From: Planobispora longispora
GTDB lineage: Bacteria > Actinomycetota > Actinomycetes > Streptosporangiales > Streptosporangiaceae
Assembly: GCF_016863135.1 (NCBI RefSeq)
Contig: NZ_BOOH01000033.1
Coordinates: 62,001-126,000 of the forward strand
Length of the DNA stretch: 64,000 nucleotides
Direction of reading: 5' to 3'
Made by a program: the position numbers and the translations under genes. The notes beneath the pieces are model-generated. The model did not search any database and was not told where the DNA came from. It was given only the letters and a program-made list of their open reading frames with translations. Below are positions 28,791 to 37,198 of the stretch, piece by piece; position 1 is the first letter of the stretch; each line of letters opens with the position of its first letter.

Positions 28791-29152
28791 GCGTTTCAGG
28801 CCGGCGAGGCCGCCCCCTCCGCTCCCCGGCCTCCGCCCTGCGCCCCGAGACCGCGCCCGCCGTCGAAGTCGCCCCCGGCCGGGCGTTGCGCACGGGCGTC
28901 CTCCTCTCCCTGGCCACTCCCTTGGCTCTGCCGTTCTGGCTGGGGGTGTCGACGCAGGTGCCCGAGGGGGAGTCGGCGGTGTTCGTCGCCGGATTCCTGG
29001 CGGGCGCGCTCGTCTACGCCCTGGCCTGGACCGGGCTGTCCGCCACCGGAGGACGCCTGCTCGGCCCCCGGGCCCTGCGCGCGGTCAACGCCGTCGCGGC
29101 CGCGGGACTGGCCTACTTCGCGGTACGGCTCACCCTCGACCTGCTGGTCTGA
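28778..29152 (+). pseudogene. LysE/RhtB exporter C-terminal remnant
   Basis: The frame could begin at a GTG at 28778, inside the rpsT terminator hairpin, and gives about 124 residues. Only the C-terminal half of a LysE-type amino-acid exporter is recognisable (RTGVLLSLATPLALPFWLGVS, FVAGFLAGALVYALAWTGLSATGGRLLG, VNAVAAAGLAYFAVRLTLDLL), with three hydrophobic helices. The first three helices of the usual 200-residue protein are missing and no ribosome site is present. It is best read as a decayed gene, although the surviving frame is intact and still GC3-rich. Confidence 0.6.
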
Positions 29153-29245
29153 CCGCGCCCCGCGCGCGTCCGCCCCGACCATGACCACGTCCGCCTCCCG
29201 CGCCCCCGCGCCCTCGCACTCTTGTCTCGGCCGCACCGGATCCGG

Positions 29246-29734
29246 CTACTCCAAGGCGCCGAGCAGGTCCCTGAGCAGATCCGCCAGCCGCTCACGGTCC
29301 CCCTCCGCCAGGACGGCCAGCGCCTCGTGCTGAGCCTCCAGCCCCGCGACGACGGCCTCCTCGATGGTCCGGAGCCCGGCTTCCGTGAGGCTGACCCGAA
29401 GGGCGCGGCGGTCGTCCGGATCGGGGGTGCGGGCGATGAGGCCCGCCCGTTCCAGCCGGTCCAGCCGCCCGGTCATCCCGCCGGAGGTCAGCATGAGGGT
29501 GGCGGTCATGGCCTTGGGCGACAGGGTGTAGGGCGCTCCGGCCCGGCGGAGGGTGGCCAGCACGTCGAACTCGCCGCGGCCGATGCCGTACCGCTGGTAG
29601 ATCTCCGCGACGCGATCCGCCATCAGCCGGGCGATCCGGTAGATCCGCCCGAAGACCGCCATCGGCGACGCGTCCAGATCGGGCCGCTCCCGGTGCCACT
29701 GCGCCACGATCCGATCGACCGGGTCCTCTGTCAT
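29246..29734 (-). CDS. MarR family transcriptional regulator
   Basis: 162 residues with a winged helix-turn-helix (IGRGEFDVLATLRRAGAPYTLSPKAMTATLMLTSGGMTGRLDRLERAGLIARTPDPDDRRALRVSLTEAG). It is divergently transcribed from an EamA transporter gene, with a perfect palindrome between them. It therefore probably represses itself and the exporter until a small-molecule ligand binds. Confidence 0.93.
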   Translation of the reverse strand: MTEDPVDRIVAQWHRERPDLDASPMAVFGRIYRIARLMADRVAEIYQRYGIGRGEFDVLATLRRAGAPYTLSPKAMTATLMLTSGGMTGRLDRLERAGLIARTPDPDDRRALRVSLTEAGLRTIEEAVVAGLEAQHEALAVLAEGDRERLADLLRDLLGALE

Positions 29735-29748
29735 GCGCCCATCCTATC

Positions 29749-29777
29749 TTGACGCTAAATAACTTAGTGCTAAGTTA
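29749..29777 (+). promoter_or_regulatory. EamA promoter with MarR-type operator
   Basis: A -35-like TTGACG (29749-29754) is followed by the perfect palindrome TAACTTAG-TG-CTAAGTTA (29760-29777). The palindrome covers the spacer and the -10 position (TAAGTT 29771-29776). MarR proteins bind such short palindromes. Confidence 0.7.
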
Positions 29778-29807
29778 CTTACTAACAAGCTTCACTGAGG
29801 AGAAGCC

Positions 29808-30803
29808 ATGCCGTCTCCATGCGCATCACCCGCCACCGTCGACCCCGCCCGTCCCAGTGGCCCCCCTCCCCCTCCGGCACCCGGTGCCGTGGCTCCCGCA
29901 TCCGGCCACGTCCCCGCCGCCTCCTCCACCGCAGCGGCCCGGGGCGCCGTCCCGCTGATCCTCGCCACGGCATTCGCCCCCGCGGTCTGGGGCAGCACCT
30001 ACCTGGTGACCACCGAGCTGCTGCCACCGGACCGGCCGCTGTTCACCGCCCTGCTCCGGGCTCTCCCCGCGGGGCTGCTCCTCGTCGCCGTGACCCGCAC
30101 CGTCCCCCGGGGCGGCTGGTGGTGGCGGGCGGCGGTTCTGGGCGGGTTGAACATCGGCATGTTCTTCCCCCTGCTCTTCCTGTCCGCCTACCGGCTCCCG
30201 GGCGGCGTCGCGGCGGTGCTCGGCGCCGTCCAGCCGCTCATCGTCGCCGGGCTCACCCGCGTCGCACTCCGGGAGAACGTCCCGATCCACCGCGTGCTCG
30301 CCGGAGTGGCCGCCGCGGTCGGCGTCTCCCTCGTGGTTCTGCGCGCCGAGGCCGCCCTCGACCTCCTGGGCGTCGTCGCCGGGCTCGTCGCGGCGGCGGG
30401 AATGTCAGCGGGGATCATCCTCACCCGCTCGTGGGGCAAGCCGGAGGGCGTCGGCGACCTGGCGCTCACCGGGTGGCAGCTCAGCGCGGGCGGCCTGATG
30501 ATCGCTCCGGTCGCCTTCGCGCTGGAGGGCCCGCCCCCGCCCATGGACGCCGCGGCCGTCGGAGGCTACCTCTGGCTGGGGCTCGTCGGCACCGCCGCCG
30601 CCTACACGCTCTGGTTCCGCGGCATCGGCCGGCTGCCGGCGATCCAGGTCTCCCTGCTCGGCACCCTGAGCCCGCTCACCGCCGCCCTGCTCGGCTGGGC
30701 CGTCCTCGGCCAGTCCCTCAGCCCTCTCCAGACCGCCGGTTTCCTCCTCGCCATCGCGGCCACCTCCCTCGGGCAGTTCCCCGCGCCCCGCGCCTTTAGG
30801 TAG
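29808..30803 (+). CDS. EamA/DMT family transporter
   Basis: 331 residues from the ATG at 29808, with a strong GAGGAG site. After a Pro-rich N-terminus (about 1-45) come ten hydrophobic helices in two EamA halves (PLILATAFAPAVWGSTYLVTTELLP; GGLMIAPVAFALEG..., LGLVGTAAAYTLWFRGIGRLPAIQVSLLGTLSPLTAALLGW). It is probably an efflux carrier for a metabolite or drug, controlled by the divergent MarR protein. Confidence 0.92.
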   Translation: MPSPCASPATVDPARPSGPPPPPAPGAVAPASGHVPAASSTAAARGAVPLILATAFAPAVWGSTYLVTTELLPPDRPLFTALLRALPAGLLLVAVTRTVPRGGWWWRAAVLGGLNIGMFFPLLFLSAYRLPGGVAAVLGAVQPLIVAGLTRVALRENVPIHRVLAGVAAAVGVSLVVLRAEAALDLLGVVAGLVAAAGMSAGIILTRSWGKPEGVGDLALTGWQLSAGGLMIAPVAFALEGPPPPMDAAAVGGYLWLGLVGTAAAYTLWFRGIGRLPAIQVSLLGTLSPLTAALLGWAVLGQSLSPLQTAGFLLAIAATSLGQFPAPRAFR

Positions 30804-30805
30804 GA

Positions 30806-31194
30806 CCGGCAGCAAGGCGTCCGCCCCGGACCGCGTCCCGGACGCCCAGCCCCCGGGATCCGGCGGACGCCCCGGCCCCGCCCCGCCGGACCGCCGACGG
30901 GGATCGGCCCGCGAGACCGGCCCGCAAGGTGATGCCGGGGCGGGGCGGCATCTCGGCCGAGACCCGCCGGGCCGCGGGGTAGCAGCCGGTCAGCCGGTTG
31001 CTGCTGGCCGGCACCACGCGTCCGACCCCCGTGCGCCGTGCCGCCTCCAGCACGTGGCGGGCGCCCATGACGTTGCCGTCCAGGAGGCCGGAGAGCGGCG
31101 CCTCGTCCGGCACTCCGGCCAGGTGCACGACCGTATCGGCGCCGTCGATGAGCGGCATCACTTCCTCCACCCCGGCCAGCCGGACGTGGTGCAT
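30806..31194 (-). pseudogene. NAD-dependent epimerase/dehydratase fragment
   Basis: A frame of about 130 residues contains the middle part of an NAD(P)-dependent sugar epimerase (LIDGADTVVHLAGVPDEAPLSGLLDGNVMGARHVLEAARRTGVGRVV-ASSNRLTGCYP). It lacks the N-terminal Rossmann GxxGxxG and, after about residue 80, loses similarity (no YxxxK). The remaining tail runs to 30796, against the EamA stop. I regard it as a gene remnant truncated at both ends. Confidence 0.6.
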
Positions 31195-31290
31195 CTCCTC
31201 GCGGCCCCCTCACTCCTCACGACGCCCTCCGCCGGTGACGCATCTCGGCGCGGCATCACGGGCTCACCGATGCCGACTCACTCTTGTCAT

Positions 31291-31336
31291 GAAAGTTTCA
31301 CCAACCATTGACATACGGAAAACGCTTTCCTACCGT
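31291..31336 (+). promoter_or_regulatory. Pectate lyase promoter with overlapping operator
   Basis: TTGACA (31308-31313) and TACCGT (31331-31336) are spaced by 17 bases. Between them lies GGAAAACGCTTTCC (31317-31330), a LacI-type palindrome with one mismatch. Upstream of the -35 is GAAAGTTTC (31291-31299), a 9-base palindrome also found in the core of the chitinase operator. Confidence 0.8.
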
Positions 31337-31445
31337 GTCCATTGTTCGCGAACACGGACACCACTCACATGTGGACGGTGAGTACTCGCTGGGGGGAATC
31401 CGACACGCAGGCACACGGCCTGCCGGACCAGCAAGGAGCTCGACT

Positions 31446-32912
31446 GTGAGACACGCAAGCAGCACGAAGGCGGTGACCGCGGCCCTCACGGGCGCGACCG
31501 TCGTCGCGGCCATGGCGGCCATGGCGGTCGGCGTGTCGGCCGCCTCCGCCTCCGCCGCCCCCGCGCCGGGGGCATACACCCTCGTCAACGCCGCCAGCAA
31601 CCTGTGCCTGACCGTTCCCGGCGCCTCGACCGGAGACGGCGTGCAGCTGACCCAGAACGGCTGCGGCGGGGCCGGGCAGACCTGGAACCTGACCGCCTCC
31701 GGCGGGGGATTCCGGCTCTCCGCGGCCCACAGCGGCAAGTGTGTCGGGATCATCGGCAACAGCACCTCGGCGGGCAAAGCCGCCATTCAGCAGGCCTGTA
31801 TGGAAAGCGCTTTCCAAACATGGGGGCTGGAACTCGTCAGCGGTTCCACCTACCGGGTCGTCAACAGCGGCAGCGACAAGTGCCTCAACGTCAAGGACAG
31901 CTCGACCGCCGCCGGCGCGGGGGTGCAGCAGAACTCCTGCGACTCGGTGACCAGCAAGCGCTGGACGCTCAAGGCCGCCGGGTCCAATCCCACCCCGACC
32001 GTCACCCCGACCGTGACGCCCACGGTCACCCCCACCACGACGCCCCCGCCCGGAAACGCGAACGGCCTCGTCGGCTGGGCCGCCCAGGGCGGCGGCACCA
32101 CCGGCGGCGGTAACGCGACACCGGTCACGGTCACCAGCGCCTCGGCTCTGACCAGCGCGCTCTCCGCGAGCGGCGCGTCGGTGATCCGGGTGTCCGGCAC
32201 CATCTCCTGCTCCGGCATGCTCAAGGTGACCTCGAACAAGACCGTCATCGGCAACTCCGGCGCCACCATCGCGGGATGCGGGTTCAACATCACCCAGGCG
32301 TCCAACGTCATCGTCCGCAATCTGACCTTCCGCGGCTGGAACGACGACGGCATCCAGGTCCAGTACTCCACCCGGGTGTGGCTCGACCACAACTCCTTCA
32401 GCAACGGCTACGACGGCGCCCTGGACATCAAGCGCGCCAGCGACTACGTCACCGTCTCCTGGAACAAGTTCTCCGATCACGACAAGACCATGCTGCTCGG
32501 CCACAGCGACGACAACGGCGGCGAGGACCGCGGCAAGCTGCGCGTGACCTACCACCACAACTGGTTCGACGGCACCAACCAGCGCCACCCGCGGGTGCGG
32601 TTCGGCAACCCGGTGCACGTCTACAACAACTACTACGCCGGCATCGGCTCCTACGGCGTCGCCTCCACCCAGGAGGCCGGGGTCCTGGTCGAGGGCAACT
32701 ACTTCGAGAACACCGAGGACCCCTTCCACCGCGGTGAGGGCTCCTCCGACCCGGGCAGCCTGGTCGCCCGCAACAACCACTTCGTGAACTCCGGCAGCGG
32801 CGACGCCGGTGGAAGCGTCGCCTCCATCCCCTACTCCTACAGCCTCGACACGGCCTCCAGCGTCAAGTCGATCGTGACCACCGGGGCCGGAGCGGGCCGG
32901 ATCTCCCCCTGA
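31446..32912 (+). CDS. Secreted pectate lyase (CBM13 + PL1)
   Basis: 488 residues from the GTG at 31446. A signal peptide (about 1-37, ending SAASASA-AP) is followed by a ricin-type beta-trefoil CBM13 (about 40-178, with repeated QTWNL/Q-W motifs and disulfide cysteines), a TPTVTPTVTP linker (about 180-200) and a family PL1 parallel-beta-helix lyase (about 205-488). Its hallmarks are WLDHNSFSNGYDGALDIKRASDYVTVSWNKF and NQRHPRVRFG, where the arginine is the catalytic base. It cleaves polygalacturonate outside the cell; the lectin module probably binds plant cell-wall galactans or xylan. The promoter carries a LacI-like operator and a second copy lies inside the gene. Confidence 0.95.
   Translation: MRHASSTKAVTAALTGATVVAAMAAMAVGVSAASASAAPAPGAYTLVNAASNLCLTVPGASTGDGVQLTQNGCGGAGQTWNLTASGGGFRLSAAHSGKCVGIIGNSTSAGKAAIQQACMESAFQTWGLELVSGSTYRVVNSGSDKCLNVKDSSTAAGAGVQQNSCDSVTSKRWTLKAAGSNPTPTVTPTVTPTVTPTTTPPPGNANGLVGWAAQGGGTTGGGNATPVTVTSASALTSALSASGASVIRVSGTISCSGMLKVTSNKTVIGNSGATIAGCGFNITQASNVIVRNLTFRGWNDDGIQVQYSTRVWLDHNSFSNGYDGALDIKRASDYVTVSWNKFSDHDKTMLLGHSDDNGGEDRGKLRVTYHHNWFDGTNQRHPRVRFGNPVHVYNNYYAGIGSYGVASTQEAGVLVEGNYFENTEDPFHRGEGSSDPGSLVARNNHFVNSGSGDAGGSVASIPYSYSLDTASSVKSIVTTGAGAGRISP
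31801..31816. promoter_or_regulatory. Intragenic LacI-type palindrome
   Basis: TGGAAAGCGCTTTCCA is a perfect 16-base palindrome inside the CBM13-coding part. It matches 13 of 14 bases of the promoter operator 484 bases upstream. It could serve as an auxiliary operator for repression by looping. Confidence 0.6.
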
Positions 32913-32953
32913 TCGTCTGAACCGTCGCGCTCCCGGACGATCGGACCCTCCAG

Positions 32954-32983
32954 GCGACCGGGCTCCCCGCGGAGCCCGGTCGC
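32954..32983. terminator. Bidirectional terminator between pectate lyase and holA
   Basis: A perfect 13-bp stem (GCGACCGGGCTCC / GGAGCCCGGTCGC) with loop CCGC lies between convergent stop codons. Confidence 0.85.
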
Positions 32984-33057
32984 ACCGTCCGGCCACCGTC
33001 CACGTCCGTTTCCCGGATCACCGGCCTCTCAGGTCGCAGGGGTCCGGGAAACAGGCG

Positions 33058-34041
33058 TCATCTGCCGGTACGGCTCGCGACGATGGTCTGGACCGTGCGT
33101 TCCAGCGCGTAGGCCGGATCGGCGCCGCCGCCCTTCACCTGCTCGTCGGCGGCGGCGACGGCCTGGAGGGCTCGGGCGATTCCGTCGGGACCCCAGCCCC
33201 TCAGCTGGTTCTGGACCCGGGTGACCTGCCAGGGGGGCATGCCCAGATGGCTGGCGAGCTGCCCGCCCCGCAGATTGCGCGGCGCTCCCCCCACCTTCGC
33301 CAGCGAGCGCAGGCTCCTGGCCAGCGCGCTCACCAGCAGCACCGGGGCCGTGCCCGTCGCCAGCGCCCAGCGGAGCTGCTCCAGGGCGTCGCCCAGCCGG
33401 CCCTCGACCGCCGAGTCGGCCACGGTGAACCCGCTGACCTCGGCCCGGCCCCGGTGGTAGCGGGCCACCGCCGCCTCATCGATGACCTTGCCCGGGGTGT
33501 CGAAGGCGAGCTGGCTGCACGCGGCGGCGAGTTCCCGCAGGTCACTGCCCACGGCGTCCAGCAGGGCGGAGGCCGCGTCACCGCTGACGGTCCGTCCGGC
33601 CCGTTTCAGCTCGGCCTTGACGAAGGCGAGCCGCTCGGCCGGCTTGGTCAGCTTGGTGACGGTGACCACGTTCGCCCCGGCCTTCTTCACCCCGTCGACC
33701 AGCGCCTTGCCCTTCACTCCCCCGGGATGGACCAGGACCAGTGTGGTCTCCTCGGCCGGATGCGCCGCGTAGGAGACGATCTCGGCGATGACCTCCTTGA
33801 CGAGATCGTGAGCCGAGCGGATGACCACCACCGACCGGTCGCCGAACAGCGACGGCGAGGTCAGCCTGGTCAGCTCGCCCGGCTCCACCTTCCCGCCGAT
33901 CAGATCGTGCGTCTCCGTCGACGGGTCCGCCGCCCGCGCTGCGGCGACCACCTCGCCGACCGCTCGGTCGGCCAGCAACTCCTCGTCGCCGATTACCAGG
34001 GTCACGGGTGCCGGGTCGCTTGCCGCCATGCCGAGCAGCAT
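33058..34041 (-). CDS. holA: DNA polymerase III subunit delta
   Basis: 327 residues from the ATG at 34041; an ATG at 34029 (MAASDPAPVTLVIGDEELL) is the alternative. VTLVIGDEELLADRAV, LFGDRSVVVIRSAHDL and the C-terminal helical collar (LGMPPWQVTRVQNQLRGW) identify the clamp-loader delta subunit, which opens the beta sliding clamp. The ATPase motifs are absent, as expected for delta. Position between rpsT and comEC is conserved. Confidence 0.94.
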   Translation of the reverse strand: MLLGMAASDPAPVTLVIGDEELLADRAVGEVVAAARAADPSTETHDLIGGKVEPGELTRLTSPSLFGDRSVVVIRSAHDLVKEVIAEIVSYAAHPAEETTLVLVHPGGVKGKALVDGVKKAGANVVTVTKLTKPAERLAFVKAELKRAGRTVSGDAASALLDAVGSDLRELAAACSQLAFDTPGKVIDEAAVARYHRGRAEVSGFTVADSAVEGRLGDALEQLRWALATGTAPVLLVSALARSLRSLAKVGGAPRNLRGGQLASHLGMPPWQVTRVQNQLRGWGPDGIARALQAVAAADEQVKGGGADPAYALERTVQTIVASRTGR

Positions 34042-34146
34042 GCCACGTCCCGCCGACAGACCCCCAATCAGCCCGTCAAGTCGTCCGCAACTTTCCTGCA
34101 GGCGCCGTACGGCATCCTCGGAGTGAGTAGAGGAGGTGAGATCCAC

Positions 34147-34299
34147 ATGAAGACCATCATTCACCGCCACGCCTGCCCGCGCTGCGGCACCACCCTCGAC
34201 GAGGGGCCCATCATGTACCGCTGCGCGCGCTGCAACCGTTCGGTCTACGCAGCCGACGTGGACACCGAGTTCCGCCAGCCGATCCCGGCCGCGGCCTGA
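34147..34299 (+). CDS. 50-residue zinc-ribbon protein
   Basis: MKTIIHRHACPRCGTTLDEGPIMYRCARCNRSVYAADVDTEF: two CxxC knuckles (CPRC, CARC) form a rubredoxin-like zinc ribbon. A strong AGAGGAGGTGAG ribosome site lies about ten bases upstream. It is divergent from holA, with a 105-base gap. I know no function; similar stand-alone ribbons are seen in other actinomycetes. Confidence 0.8.
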   Translation: MKTIIHRHACPRCGTTLDEGPIMYRCARCNRSVYAADVDTEFRQPIPAAA

Positions 34300-34395
34300 C
34301 CCTCTCCGGAAAGAAACGGGGAACCCCCGGGGAACCAACTCCAGGGGAGACAGGACAGACCACAACGGGGGACAGCGACGCCGGGGCACCGGAAG

Positions 34396-34465
34396 CGCAC
34401 GGGGAGCAGCGACACAAGGCGCACCGGGAACGCACGGGGAGCAGCGACACAAGGCGCACCGGGAA
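34396..34465. repeat. Perfect 35-bp tandem duplication
   Basis: Two identical 35-base units (34396-34430 and 34431-34465), starting CGCACGGGGAGCAGCGACAC, lie in the gap between the zinc-ribbon gene and comEC. The region from 34300 to 34536 has no gene. Confidence 0.9.
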
Positions 34466-34536
34466 GTAGCCGAGGATCTCGTGAACCTCATGGAGATGCC
34501 TCATGGTGACTCTCCATGGTGAACCTCGTGGGATCG

Positions 34537-37152
34537 TCATCGGCCCCGCACGACGACGGCCAGCCCTCCGTCTCGGGCTACAACGGCCAGGTCTCCCGAC
34601 AGGTCGGTCCGGTAGGTCCGGACACCGAGCCGGTTCAGGCGGGCGAGGGTCGAGGGGGCGGGGTGACCGTAGGTGTTGTCCGCTCCGGCGCTGATGAGTG
34701 CGGCCCGGGCGCCCACGGCTGCGAAGAAGTCCGGATCGGATCTGGCTGAGCCGTGATGGGGGACCTTGAAGATCTCGGCGGGCGGGAATCCCCGGCGGAG
34801 CAGCTCCGCCTGGGCCTCGGTCTCGATGTCACCGCTGAGCAGCGCGGCTCCGGCCGCCCAGCGCACGTGCATCACGACACTGGCGTTGTTGACCACGGCG
34901 CCCTCTCCTCCCCCGCTCGCCGCCGGCGACCCCTCCGACGGGCCGATGACCGTCAGTTCGGAAGGGCCGAACCTCCAGCTCACCCCCGGTCGGGCCGTCC
35001 ATTCGGCGACCTCGCGACGGGCGAGCTCCCCGCTCAACCTGGCGGCCTCTCCGGCGGCTCTCGCGCCGGGGCTGACCACCACGGCTCCCACCCGCCGTCC
35101 GCGGAAGACACCGTCCAGCCCCCCGACGTGGTCGGCGTGGGGGTGGGTGAGAACGACCAGCGGCACCTCCCGTACGTCCATGGACCGCAGGCAGCGGTCG
35201 ATCAGGACCGGATCGGCACCGGTGTCCACCACCACCGCCCGACCCGGGCCCGCGGCCACCAGCAGCGCGTCGCCCTGACCGACGTCGCAGGCCACCAGCA
35301 GCCAGCCCGGAGGCGGCCAGCGGGCCACCACCGGAGTCGTCGAGAGGACGACCGCGGCGAACATCCCGGCCGTCGCGGCGACGACGATCCACCGAGATCT
35401 CCGATGACGCGCCACCGTCACGGCGGCCACCACAGCCACAGCCAGCAGGAGCAGCCCTGGAACGCCGCCCGGCCAGGGGATCACCGCCAGCGGAAGCCCG
35501 GCGGCGTGCCGGGCGACCTCGATGATCCACCCGCAGGCCAGGCCCGCTGGACGGACCAGCAGCTGGGCGATCGGCATCGACACCGGCGCGACCAGCGCGG
35601 CGGCGAAGCCGAGCAGGGTCGCGGGGGCGACCGCCGGACCGGCCAGGAGATTGGCGGGAACCGCCACCGGGGCGACCTGCCCGGACATGAGAACGAGAAT
35701 CGGGGTGACGGCGACCTGGGCGGCGGCGGGAACGGCGATCACCTCGGCCGCCCAGCGAGGGCACCGGCCAGCCATCCGTCCGGATGCCCGACCCCGCCCT
35801 CCGGACATCCGGCCCAGCCACCCGGCCGCCCCTCCCGACGGCCTGCCCGTCTGCTCTTGCCCTCCGGACATCCGGTCCCGCCAGCGGGGAGCCAGAACGA
35901 GGATGCCCCCGGTGGCCCACACCGACAGGGCGAACCCGTAGGACCGGGCGAGGGCCGGGTCGAACAGGATCAGGCCGAGAACGCTCACCGACAGGGCTGC
36001 GACCCCGTCGCGGGAGCGTCCTGTGCCGAGCGCCACGGCGGCGACGGTGCCCATCAGCAGGGCGCGGAGCACGCTGGGCGAGGGGCGGGCGATGATCGCG
36101 AAAGCGAGCATGGCGAGCACCGCGAACACCGCCCTGGCCGCGAGCGGCAACCCGGCTCCGCGTGCCAGGAGCACGGCGGCTCCGGCCACGATGGCGAGAT
36201 TGGCGCCGCTCACCGCCAGCAGGTGGCTGAGTCCGGCCTCCTTGAAGTCGGCGGCGACCTCCTCCTCCATCCGGGACACGTCACCGACGACCAGGCCGGG
36301 CAGCAGGCCGCGCCGGTCCGGGGGGAGCGCGTCCGCCGCCTCGCGCAACCCGGCACGGAGCGTTTCCGCCGCCCGCTGCACCCACGACGGCCCGCTCAGG
36401 ACCCGTGGCGGCTCCCGGACCATGATCACCGCCGCCAGCAGCTCACCGGTCTCCGCCGGCCCGAACCGCCCCCGGATCTCGACGCGCTGGCTGGGCAGGA
36501 GCGACCGCCACTGCTCCCCCGAGGCGAACAGCACCACCGGGACCCGCGTGCGCACCCGGCCGGCGAACGTCTCGACCGCCTCGATCCGGGCGGGCACCAC
36601 GAAGCTCACCCTCCGGAACTCACCGGTGCGCTGCTTCACCTCTCGAGGGTCGTCTGTCAGCACCGCCTCCACCGTCGCCGAGGCGTTTCTGCCCGCGAGG
36701 TCGGCCACGGGCCCGGTGCCGACGGCGTGCACCCGGAAGGCCACCGTCCCGGCGACCGCCGCCACGCACCCCAGAACCGCGACCGCCACGTTCTTCCAGG
36801 GCGGGGAGGGCCTCACCGGGTTCGTCACCGTCACCCGGAGCCGGCAGCGCCGGAGACCGGCGCCCCGCCGGGACGACCACCGGGATGGCGGCGCCATGAC
36901 GAGGATCGCCCCGGCAGCCGTGATGACGCCTACGGCGGCACCGGTCGGCGCCGGGCAGCCCAGCAGGACGAGAGCCGTCATCCAGCAGGCGAGAGCCGGC
37001 AGGACGAGCTGGAGCCCATGCGGGTGCCGTACCGGATCGGGGGGCGCACCGGGTACGGCCGCAGGGCGTGCGTGATCGTGGCGTCTGTCACGGGCGGCCG
37101 ATGGATCGGGGGACTTCCCGCCGGTATCGGTGAAGATGTCCGACCGGGTCAT
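34537..37152 (-). CDS. comEC: ComEC/Rec2 DNA-internalisation channel
   Basis: 871 residues from the ATG at 37152 (MTRSDIFTDTGGK). It has N-terminal membrane segments with DUF4131, then the competence domain (PGLVVGDVSRMEEEVAADFKEAGLSHLLAVSGANLAIV) with many helices, and a C-terminal metallo-beta-lactamase domain (VDTGADPVLIDRCLRSMD, LTHPHADHVGGLDG, VPHHGSARSD). In competent bacteria it passes single-stranded DNA across the membrane. Directly after comEA, separated by about 46 bases containing a tandem repeat. Confidence 0.95.
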   Translation of the reverse strand: MTRSDIFTDTGGKSPDPSAARDRRHDHARPAAVPGAPPDPVRHPHGLQLVLPALACWMTALVLLGCPAPTGAAVGVITAAGAILVMAPPSRWSSRRGAGLRRCRLRVTVTNPVRPSPPWKNVAVAVLGCVAAVAGTVAFRVHAVGTGPVADLAGRNASATVEAVLTDDPREVKQRTGEFRRVSFVVPARIEAVETFAGRVRTRVPVVLFASGEQWRSLLPSQRVEIRGRFGPAETGELLAAVIMVREPPRVLSGPSWVQRAAETLRAGLREAADALPPDRRGLLPGLVVGDVSRMEEEVAADFKEAGLSHLLAVSGANLAIVAGAAVLLARGAGLPLAARAVFAVLAMLAFAIIARPSPSVLRALLMGTVAAVALGTGRSRDGVAALSVSVLGLILFDPALARSYGFALSVWATGGILVLAPRWRDRMSGGQEQTGRPSGGAAGWLGRMSGGRGRASGRMAGRCPRWAAEVIAVPAAAQVAVTPILVLMSGQVAPVAVPANLLAGPAVAPATLLGFAAALVAPVSMPIAQLLVRPAGLACGWIIEVARHAAGLPLAVIPWPGGVPGLLLLAVAVVAAVTVARHRRSRWIVVAATAGMFAAVVLSTTPVVARWPPPGWLLVACDVGQGDALLVAAGPGRAVVVDTGADPVLIDRCLRSMDVREVPLVVLTHPHADHVGGLDGVFRGRRVGAVVVSPGARAAGEAARLSGELARREVAEWTARPGVSWRFGPSELTVIGPSEGSPAASGGGEGAVVNNASVVMHVRWAAGAALLSGDIETEAQAELLRRGFPPAEIFKVPHHGSARSDPDFFAAVGARAALISAGADNTYGHPAPSTLARLNRLGVRTYRTDLSGDLAVVARDGGLAVVVRGR

Positions 37153-37191
37153 GAGGGTGTCCGGAGCCGGTATGAGGGTGTCCGGAGCCGG
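37151..37191. repeat. 20-bp tandem repeat between comEA and comEC
   Basis: Two copies of ATGAGGGTGTCCGGAGCCGG, spaced 21 bases, overlap the ComEC start region. The repeat duplicates the intergenic segment and may alter comEC translation. Confidence 0.85.
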
Positions 37192-37198
37192 GCGGCGG

